DNA of 64,000 nt from Streptomonospora nanhaiensis. Lineage in GTDB: Bacteria > Actinomycetota > Actinomycetes > Streptosporangiales > Streptosporangiaceae. Position 1 is the first letter of the stretch. Each line of letters starts with the position of its first letter. Below, in pieces: positions 20,710 to 29,115 of this stretch. Below the pieces are notes generated by a model. It was not told the origin of the DNA, did no database searches, and saw nothing but the letters and a program-made list of their open reading frames with translations. The position numbers and the translations under genes are program-made. The DNA is taken from contig NZ_JACCFO010000001.1 of the NCBI RefSeq assembly GCF_013410565.1, positions 4,278,001-4,342,000 of the forward strand, in the 5' to 3' direction.

Positions 20710-21954
20710 CTAGTGTGCATCATCACCGGCGGCGCGGGGGAGTTCGGCCTCGCGCTCGGGGCACACGCGCCGGTAGACCTGCTCGGTCTCCACGGCCACG
20801 CGCTCCCAGGCGAAGCGGGAGGACGCGCGGTCGACACCGGCGATCCCGTAGGCCGTGGACATCGTGGGCTCGCCCACCATGGCGCGCACGGCGCGGGCGA
20901 CGGCGTCGGGCCGGGAGACCCGCAGCAGGGTGCCGGTGGTGCCGTGCAGCACCGCGCTGCTGGCGCTGCCGGTGCCGCGGGCGATCACGGGCAGACCGCA
21001 GGCCATCGCCTCGACGACCGCGCCGCCGTAGGGCTCGTAGGCGGCCCCGGAGACGAAGACGTCGGCCGAGCGCAGCAGGCGCGGCAGCTCCTTGCGGGCC
21101 AGCGGCCCGGTCAGGGCGACGCGGTCCTCGACCCCCGCCTCCTTGGCGTACAGCTCCAGCCGGCGGGCGTCCTCGTTGAGCGGGACCTCCACCTGCGCCG
21201 GGCCGGCCACGATCGTCAGCTCAGCCTCGGGCAGCCGGCGCAGCGCGTCGATCAGCACCTCGGCGCCGCCGTGGGAGAGGTCGGCCACGGTGACCACGCG
21301 GGTGCTCCCCTTCTTCCGGGGGCTCCAGGTCTCGGCGGCGGTGGCGCCCTCGGGGCCGAACTGGTCGGGGTCGACGCCGAAGGGCACCACGCTGACGCGG
21401 GGCCGCGGCACGCCCATGCGGGCGAGTTCGAAGCGCTGGTCGTCGGAGTTGACCACCACCGCGTCGGCGCGCCCGGCGATGGCGGCCTCGATGCGGGCGC
21501 GGTCGGGGCGCGCGGTCAGGCCCGCGCGGCGCTCGGCGACGTTGAGGGAGTGGAAGGTCTGCACGACCGGCAGCGGCTCGGGGGTGTCGACCCCGCCGGC
21601 CGCGGTGATCGCCGCCAGGCCGCTGGTCCAGCCGACGGCGTGCAGGACGTCGGGGGTGTCCTCGGCGATCCGCTCGGACAGCAGCGCCGCGAAGGCGCCG
21701 GTGTGCTCGGCGGCGTTGTCCTCGGACAGGGGCCGCGCCTCTCCGGCCGCGAGGTGTTCGACGTGCACGCCGCGCCCCATGCGGGCGCGCTCGGGCTGCT
21801 CGGGGTCCTGGCGGCGGACGTAGACGGTGACCCGGTGGCCGAGCTTGGCCAGGTGGCGGGACAGCGCGGCGATGTGGACGCTGTCGGCGCCGGTGGGCTC
21901 GCCCTTATGGGCGGGAAGCGGGTTGGCGTGCTCTACGACCATGGCGATCTTCAC
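20710..21954 (-). CDS. GT4-family glycosyltransferase
   Basis: Encodes 414 residues from a GTG behind GAGGAG with 6-nt spacing; upstream in-frame codons are low-complexity. The N-terminal GT-B half starts with KIAMVVEHANPLPAHKGEPTGADSVHIAALSRHLAKLGHRVTVYVRR, shown here only in part (ALSRHLAKLGHRVTVYVRR). The C-terminal half has the nucleotide-sugar binding motif YEPYGGAVVEAMACGLPVI, the E-x7-E pattern of GT4 retaining enzymes. Donor and acceptor are unknown; related actinomycete proteins are annotated as mannosyl- or glucosyltransferases. It appears to stand alone, with a 580-bp upstream region. Confidence 0.86.
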   Translation of the reverse strand: MKIAMVVEHANPLPAHKGEPTGADSVHIAALSRHLAKLGHRVTVYVRRQDPEQPERARMGRGVHVEHLAAGEARPLSEDNAAEHTGAFAALLSERIAEDTPDVLHAVGWTSGLAAITAAGGVDTPEPLPVVQTFHSLNVAERRAGLTARPDRARIEAAIAGRADAVVVNSDDQRFELARMGVPRPRVSVVPFGVDPDQFGPEGATAAETWSPRKKGSTRVVTVADLSHGGAEVLIDALRRLPEAELTIVAGPAQVEVPLNEDARRLELYAKEAGVEDRVALTGPLARKELPRLLRSADVFVSGAAYEPYGGAVVEAMACGLPVIARGTGSASSAVLHGTTGTLLRVSRPDAVARAVRAMVGEPTMSTAYGIAGVDRASSRFAWERVAVETEQVYRRVCPEREAELPRAAGDDAH

Positions 21955-22534
21955 GTGTGGCTCCTCATGGCGAGACGACGACCCGGAACGAAGGCGGGTG
22001 CTGGGCCGCTGGTGTGCGGTGCCGCGCAGGGCGCGGCGGAGCCGACGTGCGCGGCGCACAGGCGCGGCACCGGCCGCCGCGGGGCGCGGCGGAGGGCGCG
22101 GCGCGTGACACCGGGCACGCGGCGGGAGGGGGTGGAGGAAGGGAGTCGGGACTCCGAGGGGAGTGGCTGCTCCGGAAAAAGAAAAAGTCGGGCCAGACGC
22201 ATGGGAATCACACCTTGAGCGTTCGCGGGAGGAAACGACAAAGCGCTCGCAAGTCCGCGGACACCACGAGGTGGCCCGGCGCGAGCGCGCGAACGTCGGT
22301 GTGTCTGCGTCTTAGACACCCAACGCGGCCGATTGTGCCAGACGTCGGCGGCTTGGTGCAACCCCTGGCTTACGTGCGCCGACGCCGCCGGGGGCCGCCG
22401 CGCCGCGTTTGGCCCCCGGCGGCAGGGGCAGGGTGGGCGCGTAGGCGAACGGCGGTTGACCACCGCCCCACTCCGCCCGCCTTGACACCGCACAGGTCCG
22501 GGCCCCCGCGGCCGGACCGGAGACGGAGGCCCCC
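21955..22534 (-). promoter_or_regulatory. Long upstream region of the glycosyltransferase gene
   Basis: 580 bp without a credible gene on either strand. A purine-rich AT patch lies near 22175-22190. Inverted repeats include GGAGTC-GG-GACTCC near 22140 and GTGTCT-N7-AGACAC at 22301-22319; the latter looks like an operator. The promoters of both the minus-strand glycosyltransferase and the plus-strand SDR-like gene must lie here. Confidence 0.4.
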
Positions 22535-23362
22535 ATGATCGCGCGGCCACCGCGGCGGCGCCCCCCGGTTCCCCACCGGCGGGCCGGACCGCGCGCGGAC
22601 TCCCGAGACCCCGCCGACCCCCTGCCCGGCTACACCGGAACGGGGCGGCTGGCCGACCGCCGCGCCCTGGTGGTCGGCGGTGTCACCGAGGGAGGCCCGG
22701 GCGCGGCCGTGGCCGCGGCCCTGGCCAAGGAGGGCGCCGCCGCGGTCGCCGTGGCCGACCGCGCGCCCGGCGGGCACCGCGAGGCCGGGGCCGTGCCGGC
22801 GGCCGGGGCGGGCGACGGCCCTCTCGCCGACCTGGCGCGCGTGCTGGCGTCCCTGGGCGCCTGGGCCCTGCCGATCCACTGCGACCCCCGCGCCGAGCGC
22901 GACGTGCGCGCCGCCGCGGCGCACACCCTGCTGGAGTTCGGCGCCGTGGACGTGGTGGTGGTGTGCGAAAGCCCCCCCGCGCCGCCCGCCGGCCCCGCGC
23001 CCGCCCCGCGCGCGGCCGTGTGGGACAGCCTGCTGAGCGGCGGCCTGCGCCTGGTGCGCGGCGTCCGAGGGCTGCTGGGAGAGGGGGCCTCGGCCGTGGT
23101 GCTGGCCGAGCCGGGGCCCGCCCGCCCCGCCGGGGCCGAGGCCGGAGCGGGCACCGCGATCACGGTGAACGGGGGCGTCCGCGCGGCGGCGGCGCCGCTG
23201 GCCGCGGCCCTGCGCCGCCGGGGCGTGCGCCTCACCGGACTGCTGGCCGGCCGCCGCGACAGCGACGCGGAGGTGGCGGCGGCTGTGGTGCGGCTCGCCG
23301 CCGGGGCGGCGCGCACCGGTGACGTGCTGGATGTGGCGCAGGTGCTCGGCGCCCCGGCCTAG
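22535..23362 (+). CDS. Degenerate short-chain dehydrogenase/reductase-like protein
   Basis: Encodes 275 residues. The N-terminal string LPGYTGTGRLADRRALVVGG mirrors a subfamily of SDRs in which it is followed by a TGxxxGIG cofactor motif. Here the glycine motif reads GGVTEGGPG, so the fold entry is kept but the NAD(P) signature is altered. The VDVVVVCES beta-strand replaces the usual NNAG. I find no YxxxK catalytic pair. The protein is 35% or more Ala, with Arg-rich ends. It is either a decaying gene or a non-catalytic Rossmann-fold protein. It lies 264 bp before the PP2C gene on the same strand. Confidence 0.65.
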   Translation: MIARPPRRRPPVPHRRAGPRADSRDPADPLPGYTGTGRLADRRALVVGGVTEGGPGAAVAAALAKEGAAAVAVADRAPGGHREAGAVPAAGAGDGPLADLARVLASLGAWALPIHCDPRAERDVRAAAAHTLLEFGAVDVVVVCESPPAPPAGPAPAPRAAVWDSLLSGGLRLVRGVRGLLGEGASAVVLAEPGPARPAGAEAGAGTAITVNGGVRAAAAPLAAALRRRGVRLTGLLAGRRDSDAEVAAAVVRLAAGAARTGDVLDVAQVLGAPA

Positions 23363-23626
23363 CCCAAAACGACGGAAACGGCGGCCGGAAGGGCCCGGGC
23401 GGGCCGGATGCTCGCCTCAGGAGCCGAGGAAACCGTACTTTGGAGGCGGGAACCGGAACAGGAACTGCGTATGGGGGCGATTTCCGCCATGATGTACGCG
23501 GATTTTGACCACGATCAGCGGTCCCCCGATACGGTTGCTTGATCAACGCGCCTTGGCCGCGGTCCGGCTTGGCGCCGCTTGGGACTGTTCGGCAGGTACT
23601 GCCGTTGAAACAGGAGGTTAGGGCGC

Positions 23627-24388
23627 ATGGGTGTCGCCGGCGGGGAAGTCACTGTCACAGCCCTCACGCACCGGGGCGCTGTTCGCTCGGCCAACGAGGA
23701 CGCCGTGGTCATGGGTGCGCTCACCATCGCCAGCGCCAACATGACGATGCCGGTGCGGTGTGTGCTCCCACTCACCGAACCGGTGGTCATCGCCGTGGCC
23801 GACGGCCTGGGCGGCCACGCCGCGGGCGAGATCGCCTCCGAGCACGCCGTGCACCGCATGGCCGAGATGAGCCCGCGCCTGCTCAGCCCCGACGACGTCG
23901 ACGTGCTGCTGAAGAACATCGACGAGGAGATCAAGGACCACGCCAACCAGCACACCGAGTTCTCCGGCATGGGCACCACGGTGGCCGGGCTGCTGCTCAA
24001 CAGCGACGGCAACTTCTGGTTCAACGTGGGCGACTCCCGCACCTACCGGCTGGAGGGCACCCGGCTGCGCCAGCTCTCCCAGGACGACTCCCCGCCGCTG
24101 CCCCCCTCCGACGACGGCAAGCCGGTGACCACCAACTTCATCACCCAGTCGCTGGGCGGCAGCGGCAGCACCGCGATGGTGCCGCACGTGGGCCGCGACC
24201 ACGAGCCCGACCCCGGCACGTGGCTGATGTGCAGCGACGGCCTGAGCGACCTGGTGGCGCTGGAGGACATGGAGCGCATCATCGCCGAGGCCGGCAGCGA
24301 CGAGGCCGCGGTGCACGCGCTGTGGCAGGCCGCCATGGACGCCTCGGGCCGCGACAACATCAGCATCCTGCTGGCCCGCCGGATCTAG
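23627..24388 (+). CDS. PP2C-family serine/threonine protein phosphatase
   Basis: Encodes 253 residues that form one PPM/PP2C catalytic domain. Metal-binding and catalytic motifs are in order: THRGAVRSANEDAV, VIAVADGLGGHAAGE, GMGTTVAGLLL, WFNVGDSRTYRL, LMCSDGLSDLV and ASGRDNISILL. It lacks a membrane segment, unlike mycobacterial PstP, and so is a cytosolic Stp-like phosphatase. It would oppose Ser/Thr kinases, none of which is in the window. GAGG lies close before the ATG (AGGAGGTTAGGGCGC). A perfect hairpin follows the gene. Confidence 0.92.
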   Translation: MGVAGGEVTVTALTHRGAVRSANEDAVVMGALTIASANMTMPVRCVLPLTEPVVIAVADGLGGHAAGEIASEHAVHRMAEMSPRLLSPDDVDVLLKNIDEEIKDHANQHTEFSGMGTTVAGLLLNSDGNFWFNVGDSRTYRLEGTRLRQLSQDDSPPLPPSDDGKPVTTNFITQSLGGSGSTAMVPHVGRDHEPDPGTWLMCSDGLSDLVALEDMERIIAEAGSDEAAVHALWQAAMDASGRDNISILLARRI

Positions 24389-24403
24389 CCGGCCCCGCGC
24401 GCA

Positions 24404-24437
24404 GCGGCCCCCGGAGCCTTCGGGCTCCGGGGGCCGC
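24404..24437 (+). terminator. Hairpin with TTCG tetraloop after the PP2C gene
   Basis: A perfect 15-bp stem (24404-24418 with 24423-24437) is closed by the extra-stable TTCG loop, 15 bp after the phosphatase stop codon. It also lies downstream of the convergent CopC-domain gene. Confidence 0.85.
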
Positions 24438-24509
24438 CGTGTGCGCGGGGATGAGGGGGTGCGAAGTGCCGGGCGAGCCGTGCGCCGGGTGCCGCCGGGA
24501 CGGCCGGGC

Positions 24510-25172
24510 TCAGCGCCCGCCCTGGTCCGGAGGGCCGGGGCGGCGGCGCAGCCGCACCAGCAGGATGACGATCAGCGCCACGATCGCGATGCCGCCGACC
24601 ACGGCGCCCACGGGGCCGTACGCCGCCAGGGGGTCGGCGGGCTCGGGCGAGGCGGAGGGCTCCTCGGCGGGGGAGTCGGCGGACTCCCCGTCCGGCGCGG
24701 CCGCGGGGTCCTCCTCCGAGGGGCTGGGCTCGGGCACGGCCTCCTCGGTCAGGGTGAACGTGAGGTCGTCCTCAAGGATGTGGCCGTCGGCCGACACGAT
24801 CCGGTAGGCCACGGTGTACTCGCCGGCGGCGTCGAGTTCGCGCAGCGGCACCGACGCCTCGGCGCCCTCGATCGCCACCTCGCCGTCCTCGTAGGTGTCC
24901 CCGCCCTCGGGCCCGGTCACCACGATCGCGTTGGCGCCCTCGCCGACGTCGGCGTTGAAGGTGAGCACGACCTCCTCGGGCGCGGTGTCCAGTTCGGCCT
25001 CGTTCTTGGGCGAGGAGTCGATGAGGGTGTTGTGGGCCAGGGCGGCGGGCGCGGCGCCGACGCCGAGCGCGAGGGCGGCGCCCAGGGCGGAGGCGAGCAC
25101 GGCCAGGCGGCGGGCGGCGCGGCGCGGGGGCGCGGCCGCAGGGGCGGAGGCGGGCGGGGCTGCTGGGGTCAT
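24510..25172 (-). CDS. CopC-domain membrane-anchored protein
   Basis: Encodes 220 residues. A long signal peptide (to about 46, ending AAPAALA) leaves an N-terminal His (HNTLIDSSPKNEAEL) on the mature protein, the copper(II)-binding His of CopC/YobA domains. The CopC domain runs to about 140 and includes YRIVSADGHILEDDLTF, whose internal His is also a known ligand position. A Pro/Glu/Ser linker and one membrane helix (about 185-208) follow. A role in periplasmic-side copper handling is inferred. The ATG at 25172 follows GGAAGGTG. No CopD or DUF1775 gene is adjacent. Confidence 0.9.
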   Translation of the reverse strand: MTPAAPPASAPAAAPPRRAARRLAVLASALGAALALGVGAAPAALAHNTLIDSSPKNEAELDTAPEEVVLTFNADVGEGANAIVVTGPEGGDTYEDGEVAIEGAEASVPLRELDAAGEYTVAYRIVSADGHILEDDLTFTLTEEAVPEPSPSEEDPAAAPDGESADSPAEEPSASPEPADPLAAYGPVGAVVGGIAIVALIVILLVRLRRRPGPPDQGGR

Positions 25173-25426
25173 CGGGTCGGCACCTTCCGGGCGGGGGTGT
25201 GCGGCCCGGCCGGCGCGGGCGGGCGCACACCGGTTGTTCCCCGTGCGGCGCGCGGCCGTGGGCGGGGCGGTGTTTCGTGTGCGGCGCGCGGTACGCGGTG
25301 GGGCGGGCGGAGCGGACCGGGTGCCGGCGCGCCGCCGTGCCGGGTGGCGCACGCCGCGCCGCACGGATCCGAACCTAACCGAGCCCCCGTGCCCGGCGCA
25401 CGCCGCACCCCTGCGGGCGCGGCCTT

Positions 25427-25693
25427 TCAGGAGGCGGCGGGCAGCAGGTCGCGGCGCAGGTAGCGGCGGTCCTCGGGGGTGGTGCCGCCCCAGACGCCGT
25501 GCGGCTCGCCCGCACGCAGCGCCCAGTTCAGGCACTCCTGGCGGACGCGGCAGGTGCGGCACACGGCCTTGGCCAGTTCGGCGTCGGCGCGTCCGGGCCC
25601 GGTGGTGCTGACGGGGAAGAAGAGTTCGGGGTCGTACTGGCGGCACGCGCCCTGCTCGACCCAGTCCTCGCTTTCGTGGTAAAGGCGGTTCAC
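25427..25693 (-). CDS. WhiB-family iron-sulfur transcriptional regulator
   Basis: Encodes 88 residues from a GTG behind GGAGG. Four cysteines have Wbl spacing: ACRQYDPELFFP, then AVCRTCRVRQEC. They are followed by the GVWGG turn and a basic tail (RRYLRRDLL). Wbl proteins hold a 4Fe-4S cluster and bind the housekeeping sigma factor to alter transcription. Which Wbl subgroup this is cannot be settled by eye. Its promoter region contains paired GTACTAC motifs at 25820-25845. Confidence 0.93.
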   Translation of the reverse strand: MNRLYHESEDWVEQGACRQYDPELFFPVSTTGPGRADAELAKAVCRTCRVRQECLNWALRAGEPHGVWGGTTPEDRRYLRRDLLPAAS

Positions 25694-26365
25694 CAGGAGC
25701 CTCCGTTCCCTGGCCGGTCCGCTCGGCGGGGGCGGGCGGATGGCCGCGGCCGCGCGAGGGACGACATGTGGACGCGGCAGTGGCCGGGATCCGGCTTCGT
25801 CGCCGCTGTTGCGACCTATCGTAGTACTACGAGCGGTCGTACTACAGTGAGTCTGCCAAATTCGGAGGCGCCGGATCAACCCGGTGGCCGTGGTGCGGGC
25901 CACGCCGCGGGGCGGGGTGGGGCGGCCGCGTTCGCCATGGTCGCGGCGCCGCTACCCCGAATCCGCCGGGATTCCCGCGAATGCCGGCACGCGTTTTGGG
26001 ACCGCTTCACCCGGGGTTTATGTCGCCTGGTGGGAATGTCGCGAGGATTCACCCGAATTGGTGTGACGTACGACACCCTTAAGATTCGCTGGGACAGCCC
26101 CTATGTTTGGCTGTTGCCAGGCACGACGGCCGCGCGGAACCCGCCGCCGGGGCCCGCGCGAGGCCCCCGCCGCGAGGAGGCGGAACCCCCTGGTGGCACC
26201 CGCGTGTCGGGTCCCTCTCCCGCGCCGCCCGCGGCGCCCGCGCCGACCACCCAAGGTGACGGCCCGCGGCCAAATCCCGTGACCTACCCGGCGCAACATG
26301 GTCGAAACATTTGCGACGAATCAGCAGAAAACGCTGCTCAGGAACGTTCGCTATGTTCCGACAAC
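25694..26365. promoter_or_regulatory. Divergent region between whiB-like gene and ectA, with palindromes and candidate promoter
   Basis: 672 bp without a credible gene. CGTAGTACTACG (25820-25831) is a perfect 12-bp palindrome, and its half GTACTAC recurs at 25839-25845. This is about 125 bp upstream of the WhiB start and resembles BlaI-type operators. Towards ectA, TTGGTG (26058-26063) and TAAGAT (26080-26085), 16 bp apart, form a plausible promoter about 280 bp before ectA. GGAAC-N9-GTTCC (26341-26359) is an inverted repeat just before the ectA start. Base composition is AT-richer than the flanks at 25960-26110. Confidence 0.5.
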
Positions 26366-26971
26366 GTGCCTCACCAACAGAGCCATGTGCCTCACGGAAC
26401 ACGCGACGACCAGACGGGCGCGCCCGCGCCGGCCGCGCCGGAACCCGCTGTAGCCGAGGGCGCCGACTCCGGCGTCCGCCTGGCCGCGCCGGTCCTGGGC
26501 GACGGTCCGGACCTGTGGCGCCTGGCCCGCCTCGCCGGCCTGGCCCTGAACTCGCCCTACTGCTACACGCTGTGGACCCGGGACTTCGCGGCCACCAGCG
26601 TGATCGCGCGCGACTCCGGCGGGCAGGCCCGCGGCTACATCATCGGCTACGTGCGGCCCGACGCGCCCGACACCTACTTCCTGTGGCAGGTCGGGGTGGA
26701 CCCGGCGTTCCGCGGGCGGTGCCTGGCGCGCCGGATGATCGACCACGTCGGCGACCGCATCACCCAGCGCGGGCTGACCCACCTGGAGGCGACCGTCACC
26801 CCCGACAACGCCGCCTCCCGCGCGCTGTTCGCCTCCTTCGCCCGGTCCCGGGGCTGCGAGGCGGTCTGGTCGCCGCTGTTCGGACCCGAGCACTTCCCGG
26901 CCGAAGCCGCGGAGGACGACGAGCACGAGGACCTGGTCCGCATCGGCCCGCTGGGACGGGCGGGCACCTGA
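26366..26971 (+). CDS. ectA: L-2,4-diaminobutyrate N-acetyltransferase (EctA)
   Basis: Encodes 201 residues if the GTG at 26366 is used, or 194 from the GTG at 26387; no in-frame ATG exists and no clear ribosome-binding site precedes either. The first 40 residues are a poorly conserved leader. The GNAT fold follows, with NSPYCYTLWTRDFAATSVIA, a motif characteristic of EctA, and the acetyl-CoA loop VDPAFRGRCLARRMIDHV. It acetylates diaminobutyrate, step two of ectoine synthesis. It heads ectABCD; a TATGTT element 8 bp before 26366 would allow a leaderless transcript. Confidence 0.92.
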   Translation: MPHQQSHVPHGTRDDQTGAPAPAAPEPAVAEGADSGVRLAAPVLGDGPDLWRLARLAGLALNSPYCYTLWTRDFAATSVIARDSGGQARGYIIGYVRPDAPDTYFLWQVGVDPAFRGRCLARRMIDHVGDRITQRGLTHLEATVTPDNAASRALFASFARSRGCEAVWSPLFGPEHFPAEAAEDDEHEDLVRIGPLGRAGT

Positions 26972-27077
26972 CCGCAGCGGATCCACTCCGGTAACGACAC
27001 ACGATCCCGACAACCCCGTGCGTCATTCGCCCGGAACCCGCGACCCGGGTCCGGGGAAAGGAATGAAGGAAGCCACC

Positions 27078-28343
27078 ATGGAGATCTTCGACCGCCTCGA
27101 ATCCGAAGTCCGCAGCTACTGCCGCAGTTGGCCGGTCGTCTTCAACGAGGCGCGGGGCAGCCACCTCTACGACGAGACAGGGCGGCCCTACCTCGACTTC
27201 TTCGCCGGCGCCGGCTCCCTGAACTACGGGCACAACAACCCGGTGCTCAAGACCAAACTCATCGAGTACCTGATGGCGGACTCCGTCGTGCACAGCCTCG
27301 ACGCATACTCGGTGGCCAAACGGGAGTTCCTGACCGCCTTCGGCGACATCGTGCTGGGCCCGCGCGGGCTCGACTACAAGGTGCAGTTCCCCGGCCCGGC
27401 CGGCAACAACGCCGTCGAGGCGGCCCTCAAGCTCGCCCGCAAGTACACCGGCCGCGAGACCGTCATCAGCTTCACCAACGGCTTCCACGGCATGACCCTG
27501 GGCGCGCTCGCCGTCACCGGCAACTCCATGAAGCGCGGCGGCGCGGGCGTGCCGCTCAACCACGCGGCCACGATGCCCTTCGACGGCTACATGGACGGCC
27601 AGACGCCCGACTTCCTGTGGCTGCGCAGCCTGCTGGAGGACAGCGGCAGCGGCCTGGACGCCCCGGCCGCCGTCATCGTGGAGACGGTCCAGGGCGAGGG
27701 CGGCATCAACGTCGCCGGCGCCGAGTGGCTGCGCGGGCTTGAGGCGCTGTGCCGCGAGTACGACATGCTGCTCATCGTCGACGACATCCAGATGGGCTGC
27801 GGGCGCACGGGGCCGTTCTTCAGCTTCGAGCACGCCGGCATCACCCCTGACATCGTCACGGTGTCCAAGTCCATCAGCGGCTACGGCCTGCCACTGGCCC
27901 TCACCCTGTTCAAGCGCGAGCTGGACGTGTGGGAGCCCGGCGAGCACAACGGCACCTTCCGCGGCCCCAACCCGGCGTTCGTCACCGGCACCGCCGCGCT
28001 GGAGCACTTCTGGCGCGACGACGCGCTGGCCCGCTCCACCGCCGCCAAGGGCGCGCTGATCGAGCGCCGGCTGCGCGAGGTCGCCGACGAGCTGGGCGCC
28101 GACGAGGCCCACGTCCGCGGCCGCGGCATGGCCTGGGGGCTGGTCCTGCAGCGCGAGGGCGCGGCCAAGGCCCTCAGCCGCGAGGCGTTCGAGCGCGGCC
28201 TGCTGCTGGAGACGTCCGGACCCGAGGACGAGGTCGCCAAGCTGCTGCCGCCGCTCACCACCACCGAGGAGGAGCTGGAGCAGGGCCTGGCGATCATGGC
28301 CGAGGCCGCCCGCGCCGTCATGAAGGAGCCCCTTCCGGCGTGA
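27078..28343 (+). CDS. ectB: L-2,4-diaminobutyrate transaminase (EctB)
   Basis: Encodes 421 residues, normal for EctB. It is a class III PLP aminotransferase: GPAGNNAVEAALKLARK binds the cofactor phosphate, IVDDIQMGCGRTGPFF holds the conserved Asp, and the PLP Lys is K264 in TVSKSISGYG. The C-terminal part keeps RGRGMAWGL-like sequence. It converts aspartate semialdehyde to diaminobutyrate using glutamate, the first step of the ectoine branch. GAAGGAA precedes the ATG at 27078; an in-frame ATG at 27063 is less well placed. It lies 106 bp after ectA. Confidence 0.96.
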   Translation: MEIFDRLESEVRSYCRSWPVVFNEARGSHLYDETGRPYLDFFAGAGSLNYGHNNPVLKTKLIEYLMADSVVHSLDAYSVAKREFLTAFGDIVLGPRGLDYKVQFPGPAGNNAVEAALKLARKYTGRETVISFTNGFHGMTLGALAVTGNSMKRGGAGVPLNHAATMPFDGYMDGQTPDFLWLRSLLEDSGSGLDAPAAVIVETVQGEGGINVAGAEWLRGLEALCREYDMLLIVDDIQMGCGRTGPFFSFEHAGITPDIVTVSKSISGYGLPLALTLFKRELDVWEPGEHNGTFRGPNPAFVTGTAALEHFWRDDALARSTAAKGALIERRLREVADELGADEAHVRGRGMAWGLVLQREGAAKALSREAFERGLLLETSGPEDEVAKLLPPLTTTEEELEQGLAIMAEAARAVMKEPLPA

Positions 28344-28460
28344 TCGCGCCCGGTCAAAGCGGGTAGTCCACCCTCACAGCGGCCGGATGGAGCACCGGTG
28401 CCCGGCGCCCGCCGGGCACCGCCTTCGGGCCCACAGCACCAACCAGGAGGAGTAAGCACC

Positions 28461-28868
28461 TTGATCGTGCGCAGCCTGCAGGACGTCGACGGAACCGACG
28501 CCGATGTCAGGACCGAGACCTGGCGCAGCCGCCGCATCGTCCTCGCCAAGGACGGTGTCGGGTTCTCGTTCCACGAGACCGTCCTCTACGCCGGCACCGA
28601 GACCAGCATGTGGTACGCCAACCACATCGAGCTCGTGCACTGCATTGAGGGCGAGGCCGAGGTCACCAACGACGACACCGGCGAGACCTTCCTCATCACG
28701 CCGGGCACCCTGTACCTCCTCAACGGCCACGAGCACCACACCGTGCGGCCCAAGACCGACTTCCGGGTCCTGTGCGTGTTCAACCCTCCGGTGACGGGCC
28801 GCGAGGTGCACGACGAGAACGGGGTCTACCCGCTGCTGACCGAGGACGGCGAGGAGGCGACGAAGTAG
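28461..28868 (+). CDS. ectC: L-ectoine synthase (EctC), TTG start
   Basis: Encodes 135 residues, the usual EctC length. The start is TTG, placed 8 nt after AGGAGGAG and giving the conserved N-terminus (M)IVRSLQD. The cupin fold shows [21 protein letters not shown], split here as [14 protein letters not shown], and [16 protein letters not shown], with the metal ligands and the conserved [18 protein letters not shown] tail. It cyclises N-gamma-acetyl-diaminobutyrate to ectoine. It lies 117 bp after ectB. A large palindrome follows it before ectD. Confidence 0.96.
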   Translation: MIVRSLQDVDGTDADVRTETWRSRRIVLAKDGVGFSFHETVLYAGTETSMWYANHIELVHCIEGEAEVTNDDTGETFLITPGTLYLLNGHEHHTVRPKTDFRVLCVFNPPVTGREVHDENGVYPLLTEDGEEATK

Positions 28869-28899
28869 GACCGAGGCGGGCGCGGCCGCGGTGCCGCGC

Positions 28900-28955
28900 C
28901 CGCCCCGTCCCCGGCCGGCCGCCCCGCGCGGGGCGGCCGGCCGGGGACGGGGCGG
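28900..28955. terminator. Perfect 56-bp palindrome between ectC and ectD
   Basis: The two 28-base arms (28900-28927 and 28928-28955) are exactly complementary, with no loop bases at the centre. It starts 31 bp after the ectC stop. As RNA it would form an extremely stable hairpin and so could terminate or attenuate transcription before ectD, partly uncoupling hydroxyectoine from ectoine production. Confidence 0.8.
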
Positions 28956-29115
28956 CGGAACCCAACCCGGGGGCGGGCGCCCCCGGCGGGACGGGGGAAC
29001 ACGGGGGCACTGGACAACCGGCGGAACACCCAGCGACCAGAGGACCAATGGCCCGCCGCACGGCGGGCCGCACTCCGCAGCAGACCGAAGGAGCGAATCC
29101 CTCAGGGGTAAGGCC

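Noticed and set aside
23445-23470. Three GGAAC-type tandem hexamers before the PP2C gene as an ECF sigma promoter
   Set aside because: Spacing to the CGTA element (14 bp) is too short for known ECF promoters; may be chance.
25499-26365. Open frame extending upstream of ectA for about 290 codons
   Set aside because: Opposite the WhiB gene in part and low-complexity elsewhere; EctA similarity begins only after about 26480.
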